Source: Candidatus Aquidulcis sp.
Lineage (GTDB): Bacteria > Chloroflexota > Anaerolineae > Anaerolineales > E44-bin32
DNA length: 25,765 nucleotides
Reading direction: 5' to 3'
Assembly (NCBI GenBank): GCA_020723365.1
Contig: DYJB01000012.1
Span: 4,950-30,714 of the forward strand
The position numbers and the translations under genes are program-made. This document shows positions 6,338 to 14,814 of the stretch, in pieces. Each line of letters starts with the position of its first letter. Position 1 is the stretch's first letter. The notes below the pieces were generated by a model. It was given only the letters and a program-made list of their open reading frames with translations. It was not told the DNA's origin and did no database searches.

Positions 6338-8119
6338 ATGCTATCTGTTGCGCTGCTGGTTGCCTTTGCCTTCATCGCCTGGAAGATCTCGCCGCGCGAG
6401 CGAGACGAACACGCCCATGTCCACGGCGCCGGCCAGATCGGCCTGCTGGCGGCCGTGGCGCTCTTTGGCGTGGACTACTTCACGTCGTACTTCTACGCCA
6501 CCGGCGAACTGATGAGCGCCCTGCATCCCTACGGCTTGCAGAAGTACGCCGGAATCGCCGTGGCGGTCATCGCCCTGGCCAACTTCGTCTTCGGCGCCCT
6601 GTACATGTACTCGCTGGGCGTGTTCAACGAGGGCGGCGGCTCCTACACCGCCTCCATGCGCTACCTCTCGCCCGGGCTGAGCCTGGTGGTGGCCGTCGTG
6701 CTCATCCAGGACTACGTGCTCACGATCGTCGTCTCGACTCTCTCCGGCGCCGACCAGCTGCTCTCGATCACCAACGGTTATAACCTGCACTGGTTCTGGC
6801 ACTTCGCCCTCGGTGCTGCGCTGGCCGCCGTCACCTGGTTCCTGACGATCCGCGGCCGCGGCGAATCGGCGCGGGTGGTGGGCCTGCTGCTGGGCGTCTT
6901 CGTGCTGCTGACCGTCACGCTGGCCGGCGGCCTCTTCACGGCCCTCTTCCGCAACGTCCCGGCCGTGGCGTATACGGAGCCGACCCAGGCGGCCACATTG
7001 AGCCAGGCCCTGTACCACATGCTGACGGCCTCCATGAAGGGCATGGTCGCCCTGAGCGGACTGGAGGCCATGTCGAACGGCATCCAGTTCGTGCGCGACG
7101 AGGATGCCGGCATCGTGCGCTGGGGCAAGCAGGCACTGCCGCGCTTCAAGCGTCTGTGGGCCTTCTACAGCGGGAAGTCCGGGATCGGACGCTTCGTGCA
7201 GACCCTGTTCCTCTTCTACGGCGGCCTGACGACCCTCTTCCTCTCAACCTTCGCCGTGCACTTTAACGTCTTTGACGGCACCCTGGGGCGCACGCTGGTC
7301 GGCAACTTGGCCTTCATCGGTTTTTCGCAGATCCCCGGCGGGCTCACGCTGTATTGGGCCTATCAGATCCTGGCCGTCGCTCTGCTGGCGGCCGCCTCGA
7401 TGACCGCTTTTCAGGACCTGCAGGCCACCGCCTGGCGCGATGTGGCCATCGGGGAGATCCCCGAGATCGTCGTCTACCGCAACAAGGGGGGAACCTTCAC
7501 CCGATCGGTGACCGCCGGCTTCATCCTGGCCGTTGTGATCCAGCTTGTGGTGCGAGGACGGACCTCCTTGGCCGTGCCCTACTATGGTGTGGGCGTGTTC
7601 ATGCCCATCACCGTCATGGGCATGGCCGTGCGGGAGCATTTCAAGCAGCACTACGCCGGGCGTGCGCGGCGCCTCGGCATGGCCGGCGCCTCGGCCTCGA
7701 TCTCCCTCTCCGGCCTCGTATTCGTCGGGCAAATCGTCGGCAAGTGGGAAGAGGGAGGCTGGGTCGTCCTGATCTCCTTCACCTTGCTCATCCTGCTGGC
7801 ACACGGTCTCCTGGTTTCGCCCGGCGGCGCGCGCGATCCGCGCCAGATCTTCCGCATCGTGCGCGAGAAGGCGCGGGTCCAGGGCGCCATGGGCTCGATC
7901 GTCGAGTGGCAGTCGCTCAAGATGCAGGAGTACCGCTACCAGGTGCTTCAGCTGCTGCGGCGGACCTTCGAGATCTTCGGCGTGCGGCGCGCGGACCCAG
8001 TCGAGCCGGTCCCGGCAGGCGACTACGATCACGCTGTCCACTCCGACCATCCGGAGGCACCGTCCATCCTGCTGCCCTACCTGGAGGTGCCGGCCTCCCC
8101 GGGGCGGGGGGGCGTGTAG
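6338..8119 (+). CDS. KimA-like APC/KUP-superfamily cation permease 2
   Basis: Membrane permease of 593 residues, closely similar along its whole length to permease 1. It has the same N-terminal extra helix, the HVHGAGQIG loop, core residues Asp46 and Tyr53, and QDYVLTIVVS with the Asp-Tyr pair of the third core helix. The central block SNGIQFVRDED and the tail segment VEWQSLKMQEYRY are also shared. The loop around GLFTALFRNVPAV differs from permease 1, where PPAVQEIVASPSLG occurs. This outward or cytoplasmic loop is one of the few variable regions and might set affinity or regulation. The tail ends in an acidic, proline-rich stretch. Substrate inferred as K+. Confidence 0.8.
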   Translation: MLSVALLVAFAFIAWKISPRERDEHAHVHGAGQIGLLAAVALFGVDYFTSYFYATGELMSALHPYGLQKYAGIAVAVIALANFVFGALYMYSLGVFNEGGGSYTASMRYLSPGLSLVVAVVLIQDYVLTIVVSTLSGADQLLSITNGYNLHWFWHFALGAALAAVTWFLTIRGRGESARVVGLLLGVFVLLTVTLAGGLFTALFRNVPAVAYTEPTQAATLSQALYHMLTASMKGMVALSGLEAMSNGIQFVRDEDAGIVRWGKQALPRFKRLWAFYSGKSGIGRFVQTLFLFYGGLTTLFLSTFAVHFNVFDGTLGRTLVGNLAFIGFSQIPGGLTLYWAYQILAVALLAAASMTAFQDLQATAWRDVAIGEIPEIVVYRNKGGTFTRSVTAGFILAVVIQLVVRGRTSLAVPYYGVGVFMPITVMGMAVREHFKQHYAGRARRLGMAGASASISLSGLVFVGQIVGKWEEGGWVVLISFTLLILLAHGLLVSPGGARDPRQIFRIVREKARVQGAMGSIVEWQSLKMQEYRYQVLQLLRRTFEIFGVRRADPVEPVPAGDYDHAVHSDHPEAPSILLPYLEVPASPGRGGV

Positions 8120-8156
8120 GCGGCACCTGAAGCCGCTTGGAGATGCGTACCGATGG

Positions 8157-8184
8157 ACGGCCGCCCACAGGCGGCCGTTTGTCC
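8157..8184 (+). terminator. Terminator-like hairpin after permease 2
   Basis: ACGGCCGCC (8157-8165) pairs perfectly with GGCGGCCGT (8170-8178) around CACA, followed by TTGTCC. The short, weak T tract makes partial read-through into unit 3 likely. Confidence 0.6.
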
Positions 8185-8212
8185 GTCCTGCCCGGGGCGG
8201 ACTTGGGGTAAA

Positions 8213-8257
8213 CTTGCGCTCTGTTGCTGCCGCCCTGGGAGCGCGAGGGGGGCTCCC
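8213..8257 (+). promoter_or_regulatory. Candidate alternative hairpins in the unit 3 leader
   Basis: CTTGCGCTC (8213-8221) can pair with GAGCGCGAG (8239-8247), with one G-T pair. GGGAGC (8237-8242) can instead pair with GCTCCC (8252-8257). The two structures share bases and exclude each other. The first begins directly after TAAA, as the helices of units 1 and 2 do after TAA. In such GC-rich DNA, chance is a serious alternative. Confidence 0.25.
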
Positions 8258-8282
8258 GCCGGGCGGGGCAGGGGACGCCACC

Positions 8283-9458
8283 ATGACCGACACCAAGAAG
8301 CCCAAACTGGGGCGGGGAGCCCTCTCCACCGACCCCCGCACAGGCAGCCCGGAAGGCCATCTGCGCCACGAACTCGAGGCGCGCGAGGCGCTTCTGGCGG
8401 CGCAGCCCAGGCTGGTCCAGCACTTCCTGCAGACTCAGGCGACCGTGCTGGCGCAAGCGGCGTTCGACAAACCGCCGCAGGTTCGCTTCTCACTGCCGGA
8501 CCAACTGGTGGCGGAGGTGCCCTCGCGCGGGGAAGGCAAACTGGTGTCCGTTCCCGCCGACCACCGCGACCAGCTGGTGGGCGGACTGCTCGACCGCCTG
8601 ACGCGAATTGACACCCGTCTGGCCATCCGCCAGCGGCTCACAGAGCTGGAACAATCGCCGCACGAGGCGGTCGTGGCGGCAGCCCAGATGATCCGCCATG
8701 CCACGGCGCGGCACATGATTCATGCCATGCTGCCCTCCGGCCGTTCCGTGCATTACCTGGCGGCTGAGGGCGACGCTATTCCGTCCATCCCGGCGGGCGA
8801 CAAGCTCGCGCCGGTCTCGGCCATCACCCAGGCGTCGGACGCCATCGCCGAGGAGGGCCAGGAGGAGGCCGGGCGGGGTGACCTGCAGGTGCCGTACGTG
8901 CCGGCGGCGCTGCGCTTCTACTTGCCGCAGTGGGTGGCCTTCGACGAGGAAGACCGCCTGCTCGTCGGCTCGCTGGCGGAGGCCGAGGCCCACATCGCCT
9001 CGATGCAGCGCTACCTGGCCGTCTTGCACGCCGCCGTCGGCCTGGCTCCCTACATGGTTGCCGACGATGACTACCAGGCGAAGCGCTACGGCATGCTCGG
9101 CCAGCTGGTCAACCAGGGGCGAGCCCTGGCGCGCTTTGAGACGCGCGAGATCATCCGAACCATCAAGCGCCGTGCCGAAGCCAGCGACCTCAACCGCGGC
9201 TTGAGCCTCAGCCTGCCGTACTTCGACGATCAGGACCTGGAAATGCGGGCCCGCGATTTCGAGGTCATCCCCACCGGCCGGATCATGTTCGTGCCGGCCT
9301 TCGTCGTGCGTGCCGCTCGCGAGGAAGCGGCCAAGATGGCCCAGGACACGCGCCTCGATCCTTCCACGCGCCGGCACCTGGTCGACGAACTCGGCATGCT
9401 CGAGCGGGCGTTCGAAGCCTACTCCCCGTCGCGACGACGGGGCACCAAGGACGACTAG
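8283..9458 (+). CDS. Long partner protein 3 with added N-terminal region
   Basis: Soluble protein of 391 residues. Residues about 279-391 are the partner domain seen before permeases 1 and 2 (LNRG, LPYFDD, IPTGRI, FVPAFVV, HLVDELGML). The first 278 residues have no counterpart there. They are mostly helical in character, with a basic N-terminus, a Glu-rich loop near EEGQEEAGRG and a motif LPQWVAFDEEDRLLVGS, and I do not recognise them. The ATG at 8283 was preferred to an upstream TTG because AGGGG (8270-8274) sits eight bases before it. The stop is six bases before permease 3, the tightest coupling of the three. It might sense a signal through the N-terminal part and pass it to the permease through the shared domain; this is inference. 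Confidence 0.75.
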   Translation: MTDTKKPKLGRGALSTDPRTGSPEGHLRHELEAREALLAAQPRLVQHFLQTQATVLAQAAFDKPPQVRFSLPDQLVAEVPSRGEGKLVSVPADHRDQLVGGLLDRLTRIDTRLAIRQRLTELEQSPHEAVVAAAQMIRHATARHMIHAMLPSGRSVHYLAAEGDAIPSIPAGDKLAPVSAITQASDAIAEEGQEEAGRGDLQVPYVPAALRFYLPQWVAFDEEDRLLVGSLAEAEAHIASMQRYLAVLHAAVGLAPYMVADDDYQAKRYGMLGQLVNQGRALARFETREIIRTIKRRAEASDLNRGLSLSLPYFDDQDLEMRARDFEVIPTGRIMFVPAFVVRAAREEAAKMAQDTRLDPSTRRHLVDELGMLERAFEAYSPSRRRGTKDD

Positions 9459-9464
9459 GCCCCC

Positions 9465-11297
9465 ATGCTCTTCTCCATCGGTCTGCTACTGGTCGTTGTC
9501 TATATCGCCTGGCGCGTCGCCCCCCGTGAGAAGGAGGGGGACGCGCTGGTTCATGGCGCCGGCCAGGTCGGGCTGCTGGCCGCTGTGGCGCTCTTCGGCG
9601 TGGACTACTTCACCTCGTACTACTATGCCTCCGGGGAGCTGCTCGGCGCCCTGCATCCCTACGGCCTGGACCACTACGGCTACATCGCCGTGGCAGTCAT
9701 CGCCTTCGCCAACATCGTCTTCGGCGCCCTGTACATGTACTCGCTGGGGGTGTTTAACGAGGGCGGCGGCTCGTTCACGGCCGCCATGCGCTACCTGGGA
9801 CCGACGCTGAGCCTGATCGTAGCCGTGGTGCTCATTCAGGACTACGTGCTGACGATCGTGGTGTCCACCCTCTCCGGCGTGGACCAGCTGCTCTCGCTCA
9901 CCAACTCCTACGGGATCCATTGGATCTGGCATTTCGGGCTGGGCGCAGCCCTGGCCATGACGACGTGGTATGTCACCATTCGGGGGCGTGGAGAATCGGC
10001 CCAGGTGGTCGGCACTCTGCTGGGCATCTTCCTGCTGCTGACCGTCACGATGGTGATCGGCCTCATTGTCGCCCTGGCGCGCCAGGTGCCTCCGATACCG
10101 GCCGAGGCGCCGCTGGAGGCCGTCTCGCTGGGCGAGGCTTTGCGTCACCTGCTCACGGCGTCGATGAAGGGCATGGTCGCTTTGAGCGGGCTGGAGGCGA
10201 TGTCCAACGGCATCCAGTTCGTCAAGGACGAGGACGCTCGCATCGTCGCCTGGGGTCGCAAGCATCTGCCGCGCCTGCGTCGGCTGTGGAACTTCTACGC
10301 GGGCAAGTCCGGCATCGGGCGGTTTGTCCAGACGGCCTTCCTGTTCTACGGCGGCCTGACGACGCTCATGCTGGTCAGCTTCGCCATGCACTTCAACGTC
10401 TTTGACGGGACGTTGGGCCGCACGCTGGTGGGCAACCTGGCCTTCATCGGCTTCGGCCAGATCCCCGGCGGGGTGACCCTCTACTGGACGTACCAGATCC
10501 TGGCCGTCGCCATGCTGGCGGCGGCCTCCATGACGGCCTTCCAGGACCTGCAGTCGATGACCTGGCGCAACGTCGCCATCGGCGAGATCCCCGAGGTGGT
10601 GGTCTACCGCAACCCGAAGGGAACTTTCACTCGGCCGGTGACGGCGGCCGTCATCGCCGCCATTGTCATCCAGCTGGCCGTCCAGGGGCGCACGACGTTG
10701 GCCGTGCCGTACTACGGCGTCGGCGTCTTCCTGCCCATTACCGCCATGGCCCTCGCCATCCGCAAGCACTTCCAGACCACGGCGTCGGGAAGGACCCGCA
10801 CCTATGGCCTGGTCTTCTCCACGATGGCCACGGCGCTCGGTGCGCTGGTGTTCATTGGCCAGATCGTCGGCAAATGGGAGGAGGGCGGCTGGTTGGTGCT
10901 GATCTCGCTCAGCATCTTGATCCTGACGGCGCATGCCATCCTGATCTCCCCGGTCGGCTACCGCGATCCGAACCAGATCTACCGCATCATCCGCACCAAG
11001 TCGCGCGTCGAAGGTCCGATGGGGGCCATCGTCGAATGGCAGTCGCTGCGGACCCAGGAGTATCGCTACCGCCTGCTGGTGGCCATTGCGCGCTTCTGGG
11101 AATGGTTCGGCGTGCGGCGCCCGGCGCGCTTCGAGCCGCCCATCGTGGCCGGCGACTACGACGAACTGATGAACGGCGACTTCACTCACGGACGATCCTA
11201 TCTGGACCCCTACATCGATCCCTCCGGCGACACGGCGCAGTCCGGGGAATCGATCCCGGACGAAACGAAGGGGCCGCACCAGCCGCCGGCCTCCTAG
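9465..11297 (+). CDS. KimA-like APC/KUP-superfamily cation permease 3
   Basis: Membrane permease of 610 residues, third paralogue. The N-terminal helix is one residue longer (cation-site candidates Asp47 and Tyr54) and the loop reads LVHGAGQVG. The Asp-Tyr pair is in QDYVLTIVVS. Shared blocks include FNEGGGSFTAAMRYL, SNGIQFVKDED and VEWQSLRTQEYRY. The C-terminus is longer than in the other two and acidic (SGDTAQSGESIPDE). AAGGA at 9447-9451 inside the preceding gene is the only visible ribosome site, about 13 bases away, so coupling to the partner is likely. It is followed 45 bases later by the ATPase gene with no terminator, so ATPase and RCK genes may share its transcript. Confidence 0.8.
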   Translation: MLFSIGLLLVVVYIAWRVAPREKEGDALVHGAGQVGLLAAVALFGVDYFTSYYYASGELLGALHPYGLDHYGYIAVAVIAFANIVFGALYMYSLGVFNEGGGSFTAAMRYLGPTLSLIVAVVLIQDYVLTIVVSTLSGVDQLLSLTNSYGIHWIWHFGLGAALAMTTWYVTIRGRGESAQVVGTLLGIFLLLTVTMVIGLIVALARQVPPIPAEAPLEAVSLGEALRHLLTASMKGMVALSGLEAMSNGIQFVKDEDARIVAWGRKHLPRLRRLWNFYAGKSGIGRFVQTAFLFYGGLTTLMLVSFAMHFNVFDGTLGRTLVGNLAFIGFGQIPGGVTLYWTYQILAVAMLAAASMTAFQDLQSMTWRNVAIGEIPEVVVYRNPKGTFTRPVTAAVIAAIVIQLAVQGRTTLAVPYYGVGVFLPITAMALAIRKHFQTTASGRTRTYGLVFSTMATALGALVFIGQIVGKWEEGGWLVLISLSILILTAHAILISPVGYRDPNQIYRIIRTKSRVEGPMGAIVEWQSLRTQEYRYRLLVAIARFWEWFGVRRPARFEPPIVAGDYDELMNGDFTHGRSYLDPYIDPSGDTAQSGESIPDETKGPHQPPAS

Positions 11298-11342
11298 TCG
11301 CGCGGAGGACGAACGCGCCCTTCAACGGCACCCGGGCGCAGC

Positions 11343-14159
11343 GTGAGCCGCTTGGACCTCAGTCCGCTCTACACCCTGCGAACCGCGGACGTCTACCAGG
11401 CCCTGGAGACTTCCCCCCAGGGTCTGGCCGGCGGCGATCCGGAAACCCGCCTCTCGCTGTACGGCCCCAATGTCCTGACGCCCGCCCCGCATGACCCCTG
11501 GTGGCGGAACCTCCTGGTGCACACGACCCACCTGATGGCGCTCCTGCTGTGGGGCGCCGGGCTGCTGGCGCTGCTCACGGGCGAGCCGGCCATCGGCGTC
11601 ATCATCTGGGGCGTCGTGCTGGTCAATGCCGGCTTCTCGTTCTGGCAGGAGTACCGCGCCGAGCAGGCGATGGAGGCGCTCAGCCGCATGCTGCCCGCCT
11701 ATGCCCGCGTTGTGCGCCAGGGCGAGGAGCGCCTGATTGAAGCACCCCAGGTGGTGCCGGGCGATGTGTTGGTGTTGGCCGAAGGCGACAACATCCCGGC
11801 TGATGCCCGCGTGGTCGAAGAGTATGGGCTGCGCACCAACAACACCACGCTGACGGGCGAGGCGCTTCCGGCGCGCAAGTCGGCCGAGCCGTCGCTGCGC
11901 CCGGGCCTGACTGAGCTGGAGCGGCCGAACCTGGTCTTTGCCGGGACCTCGGTCGTCTCCGGCACGGCTCGCGCCGTCGTCTATGCCACCGGCATGCTGA
12001 CGCAGTTCGGCCGCATCGCACGCCTCACCCAGGCGGTGCGCGAGCCGCCCAGCAGCCTGCAGCTCGAGCTGCGGCGGATCACACGCATCGTTTCCATCCT
12101 GGCCCTGCTGCTCGGCATCACCGTCTTCCTGGTCGGTACGCTCGAGCTGGGCCTGGCGCGGCTGCACGCCTTCCTGCTCGCCATCGGCATCGTCGTCGCC
12201 ACCGTCCCGGAGGGCCTCACGCCGCTGGTCACGCTGACCCTGGCCATCGCCGTCCAGCGCCTGGGACAGCGGGACGTGCTGGTCAAGAAGCTGGCGACGA
12301 TGGAGACGCTCGGCACGGTCTCGGTTGTGTGCACCGACAAGAGCGGCACGCTGACGCAGAACCAGATGACCATCCGCGCCGTGTGGGTGGCAGGCGAGCG
12401 GCTGAGGGTTTCCGGCGTCGGCTATGAACCGGCGGGAGGTTTCGACCCGCCGCCCGAGGGACGCCCCTTCGCGCCGGACCTGGAGCTGCTGCTCTCGGCC
12501 GGCTCCCTATGCAACAACTCCCGGCTCAACCCGCCATCGGTCGAGCACCCGATGTGGACCTGCCTGGGGGACCAGACCGAGGCGGCGCTGCGCGTCCTGG
12601 CGCGCAAGGGGGGTCTGGATGAGGGGCGGCTGGCCGGCGCATTGCCGCGCATCCATGAATTGCCGTTTGACGCCCGGCGCAAGCGCATGACGACAATTCA
12701 CAGCGTCGGCCGGGAGGAGATTGCCTTCGTCAAGGGTGCCCCGCGCGAGGTGCTCCAGTTGTGCTCGCACTACATGAGGGGCGGAGAAGCCCGGCCACTC
12801 GAGCCGGAGGTCGCCGCCTCGATCCTGCGCGCCAATGACGAGTACGCCCGGGGGGCGCTGAGGGTGCTGGCCCTCGCCCAGCGTCAGCTGCCGGCCCGCA
12901 GCGGGGCGTATACGATCGAGACGATCGAGGCCGACCTGACGTTCCTGGGTCTGGTGGCGATGATGGATCCGCCCCGGGCGGAAGTCGCCGGGGCGATCGA
13001 GCGCTGCCGTCAGGGCGGGATCCGCATGGTGATGATCACCGGCGACTACGGCCTGACGGCCGAGTCGGTCGCTCGCCGTATCGGGATGCTGAGCACCGAT
13101 CAGCCCCGCATCCTGACCGGGGCCGAGCTGGATCACCTGACGGATGTTCAGCTGCGCGAGCTGGTGCGCGCCCAGGAAATCGTCTTCGCCCGTATGGCGC
13201 CCGAGCACAAGCTGCGCCTGGTGGCGGCCTTCCAGGAGCTGGGCGAGGTGGTGGCTGTCATCGGCGACGGGGTCAATGATGCCCCGGCGCTGCGCAAGGC
13301 GGACATCGGCATCGCCATGGGCAAGATCGGCACCGACGTCGCCAAGGAGGCGGCCGACCTGGTGCTGACGAATGACGACTTCTCGGCCATCGCCACGGCG
13401 CTGGAGGAGGGCCGCGCGGTCTATGACAACCTGCGCAAGTTCATGACCTACATCTTCGCCAGCAACGTGCCCGAGATCGTGCCGTTCGTCCTCACGGCGC
13501 AGTTCGGATTCCCGCTGGCGCTGACGGTGGCCCAGATCCTGGCCATCGACCTGGGAACCGATCTGCTTCCGGCGCTGGCGCTGGGTGCCGAGCGGCCGGA
13601 GCCTGATGTCATGATGCGTCCGCCTCGCCGCCGCAACGCGCCCTTGCTCGACCGTCCGCTGATGCTGCGGGCTTTCCTGTGGCTCGGCCTGATCGAAGCC
13701 GCGCTGTGCGCTGGAGCCTTCGTGACGGTCTACGTCGCCTTCGGCTATGGCGACGTCCTGGGCCTGCCGCCCTGGCCCTGGCTCGAAGCGGTCAACCCAT
13801 TGTGGCTTCCCGCCGGCGAGGTGCACTTGCTGGCGGTCAGCGTCTACTTCGCCGGCGTTGTCATGGCGCAGGTCGGGAACGCCTTTGCCTGCCGCAGTGA
13901 ACGCGAGCGCGGCCGCCGGCTGGGCTGGCTGAGCAACCGCCTGCTGCTGGCGGGCGTGGCGGCCGAGATCCTGATCGCCCTGGCCCTGATCTACTTGCCC
14001 GGGCTCGACTCGATCTTCGGTCTGGTGCCCATCCCGGCCCCGCTGTGGATCGGCCTGGCGTCATTCGCGCTGGGCGTCTACGCCCTTGACCGCATCCGCA
14101 AGTCCGTCGTCTGGCGTTTGAAGCTCCTGGGTTCGAAGGAGGGAGGGAAACGGCTATGA
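11343..14159 (+). CDS. P2-type cation ATPase, Na,K-ATPase-like (P2C-like)
   Basis: Membrane cation pump of 938 residues. Visible landmarks are the actuator loop LTGEALP, the M4 motif VPEGLTPL, the phosphorylation loop DKSGTLTQN (Asp332), the nucleotide-domain KGAP, and the hinge GDGVNDAPALRKADIGIAMG. M5 holds NVPEIVPF and M6 IDLGTDLLPALALGAE. The M5/M6 segments match Na,K- and H,K-ATPase alpha chains (NIPEITPF, IDLGTD) rather than Ca2+ pumps (NLVTD), pointing to K+/Na+/H+. The canonical DKTGT has Ser in place of Thr. No beta subunit is nearby. The GTG start has no close ribosome site; GGAGGA at 11304-11309 is 33 bases upstream, so the true start is uncertain. The stop overlaps the next gene by four bases. 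Confidence 0.88.
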   Translation: MSRLDLSPLYTLRTADVYQALETSPQGLAGGDPETRLSLYGPNVLTPAPHDPWWRNLLVHTTHLMALLLWGAGLLALLTGEPAIGVIIWGVVLVNAGFSFWQEYRAEQAMEALSRMLPAYARVVRQGEERLIEAPQVVPGDVLVLAEGDNIPADARVVEEYGLRTNNTTLTGEALPARKSAEPSLRPGLTELERPNLVFAGTSVVSGTARAVVYATGMLTQFGRIARLTQAVREPPSSLQLELRRITRIVSILALLLGITVFLVGTLELGLARLHAFLLAIGIVVATVPEGLTPLVTLTLAIAVQRLGQRDVLVKKLATMETLGTVSVVCTDKSGTLTQNQMTIRAVWVAGERLRVSGVGYEPAGGFDPPPEGRPFAPDLELLLSAGSLCNNSRLNPPSVEHPMWTCLGDQTEAALRVLARKGGLDEGRLAGALPRIHELPFDARRKRMTTIHSVGREEIAFVKGAPREVLQLCSHYMRGGEARPLEPEVAASILRANDEYARGALRVLALAQRQLPARSGAYTIETIEADLTFLGLVAMMDPPRAEVAGAIERCRQGGIRMVMITGDYGLTAESVARRIGMLSTDQPRILTGAELDHLTDVQLRELVRAQEIVFARMAPEHKLRLVAAFQELGEVVAVIGDGVNDAPALRKADIGIAMGKIGTDVAKEAADLVLTNDDFSAIATALEEGRAVYDNLRKFMTYIFASNVPEIVPFVLTAQFGFPLALTVAQILAIDLGTDLLPALALGAERPEPDVMMRPPRRRNAPLLDRPLMLRAFLWLGLIEAALCAGAFVTVYVAFGYGDVLGLPPWPWLEAVNPLWLPAGEVHLLAVSVYFAGVVMAQVGNAFACRSERERGRRLGWLSNRLLLAGVAAEILIALALIYLPGLDSIFGLVPIPAPLWIGLASFALGVYALDRIRKSVVWRLKLLGSKEGGKRL

Positions 14160-14812
14160 AGGTGATCATCATGGGTTGTGGAAAGGTCGGCACGCAGGTG
14201 AGCCGGCGCATGGCGGCCGAGGGGAACGAGGTCACGGTGATCGATCCCGATCCGGCGGCGCTCGCCCGGCTGGGGAGCGATTTCCCGGGCCGGCGGCTGA
14301 GCGGCGTGGGCTTCGACCGGAAGGTGCTGCTGGAGGCGGGCATCGAGCAGGCCGAGGCCTTTGCCGCCACCAGCACCTCGGACACGGCCAACATTGTGGC
14401 GGCGCGCATCGCCCGTACCATCTACCGCGTGCCGCGCGTCGTCTGCCGACTGTACGACCCGCGCCGGGCGGAGATCTACAAGCGCCTGGGCCTGGTGACC
14501 ATCTCGGTCACCAGCTGGGGCGCCCAGCGCATCTACGAGCTGCTCTCGCACGCTGAGCTGGACACCCTGCTGTCCTTCGGCCAGGGTCAGGTGGCGCTGG
14601 TGGAAGCCGAGGTCCCGCCGGCGCTGGTGGGCCGGGCGGTAAGCCACGTCAGCATCCCCGGCGAGGTCAGCGTCGTGGCGATCACGCGGCAGGGCGAAGC
14701 CTTCCTGCCGCTCCTGGGCAGCGAGTTCCGCGACGGCGATCTGGTCGAGTTCGCCGTGCATGCCTCGGCCATGGAGCGCCTCGAATCGCTCCTTGGATTG
14801 AAGGGAGGCTAG
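14156..14812 (+). CDS. TrkA-like RCK protein 1
   Basis: Cytosolic 218-residue regulatory subunit of K+ transport. The N-terminal Rossmann RCK_N domain has GCGKVG (7-12) and an acidic residue after the second strand (VIDPDP). The C-terminal part (about 135-215) resembles RCK_C (TrkA_C). The usual GD after the third strand is replaced by GVGF, a change that may alter nucleotide or cation binding. It is translationally coupled to the ATPase (ATGA overlap) and two bases from the second RCK gene. Trk/Ktr systems need a TrkH or KtrB membrane subunit, and none is present. The partner is therefore probably the ATPase or one of the KimA-like permeases, unless a TrkH gene lies elsewhere. Confidence 0.85.
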   Translation: MKVIIMGCGKVGTQVSRRMAAEGNEVTVIDPDPAALARLGSDFPGRRLSGVGFDRKVLLEAGIEQAEAFAATSTSDTANIVAARIARTIYRVPRVVCRLYDPRRAEIYKRLGLVTISVTSWGAQRIYELLSHAELDTLLSFGQGQVALVEAEVPPALVGRAVSHVSIPGEVSVVAITRQGEAFLPLLGSEFRDGDLVEFAVHASAMERLESLLGLKGG

Positions 14813-14814
14813 GC

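Noticed and set aside
9486..11279. Long open frame of 597 codons on the minus strand, antisense to permease 3
   Set aside because: The encoded sequence is rich in His, Asp, Gln and Arg, typical of a GC-rich shadow. The opposite strand has a clear membrane protein conserved in three copies.
11304..11315. GGAGGA followed by ACG as an alternative start for the ATPase
   Set aside because: ACG is very rarely used for initiation. The GTG at 11343 gives a normal-length N-terminus, although its own ribosome site is weak.
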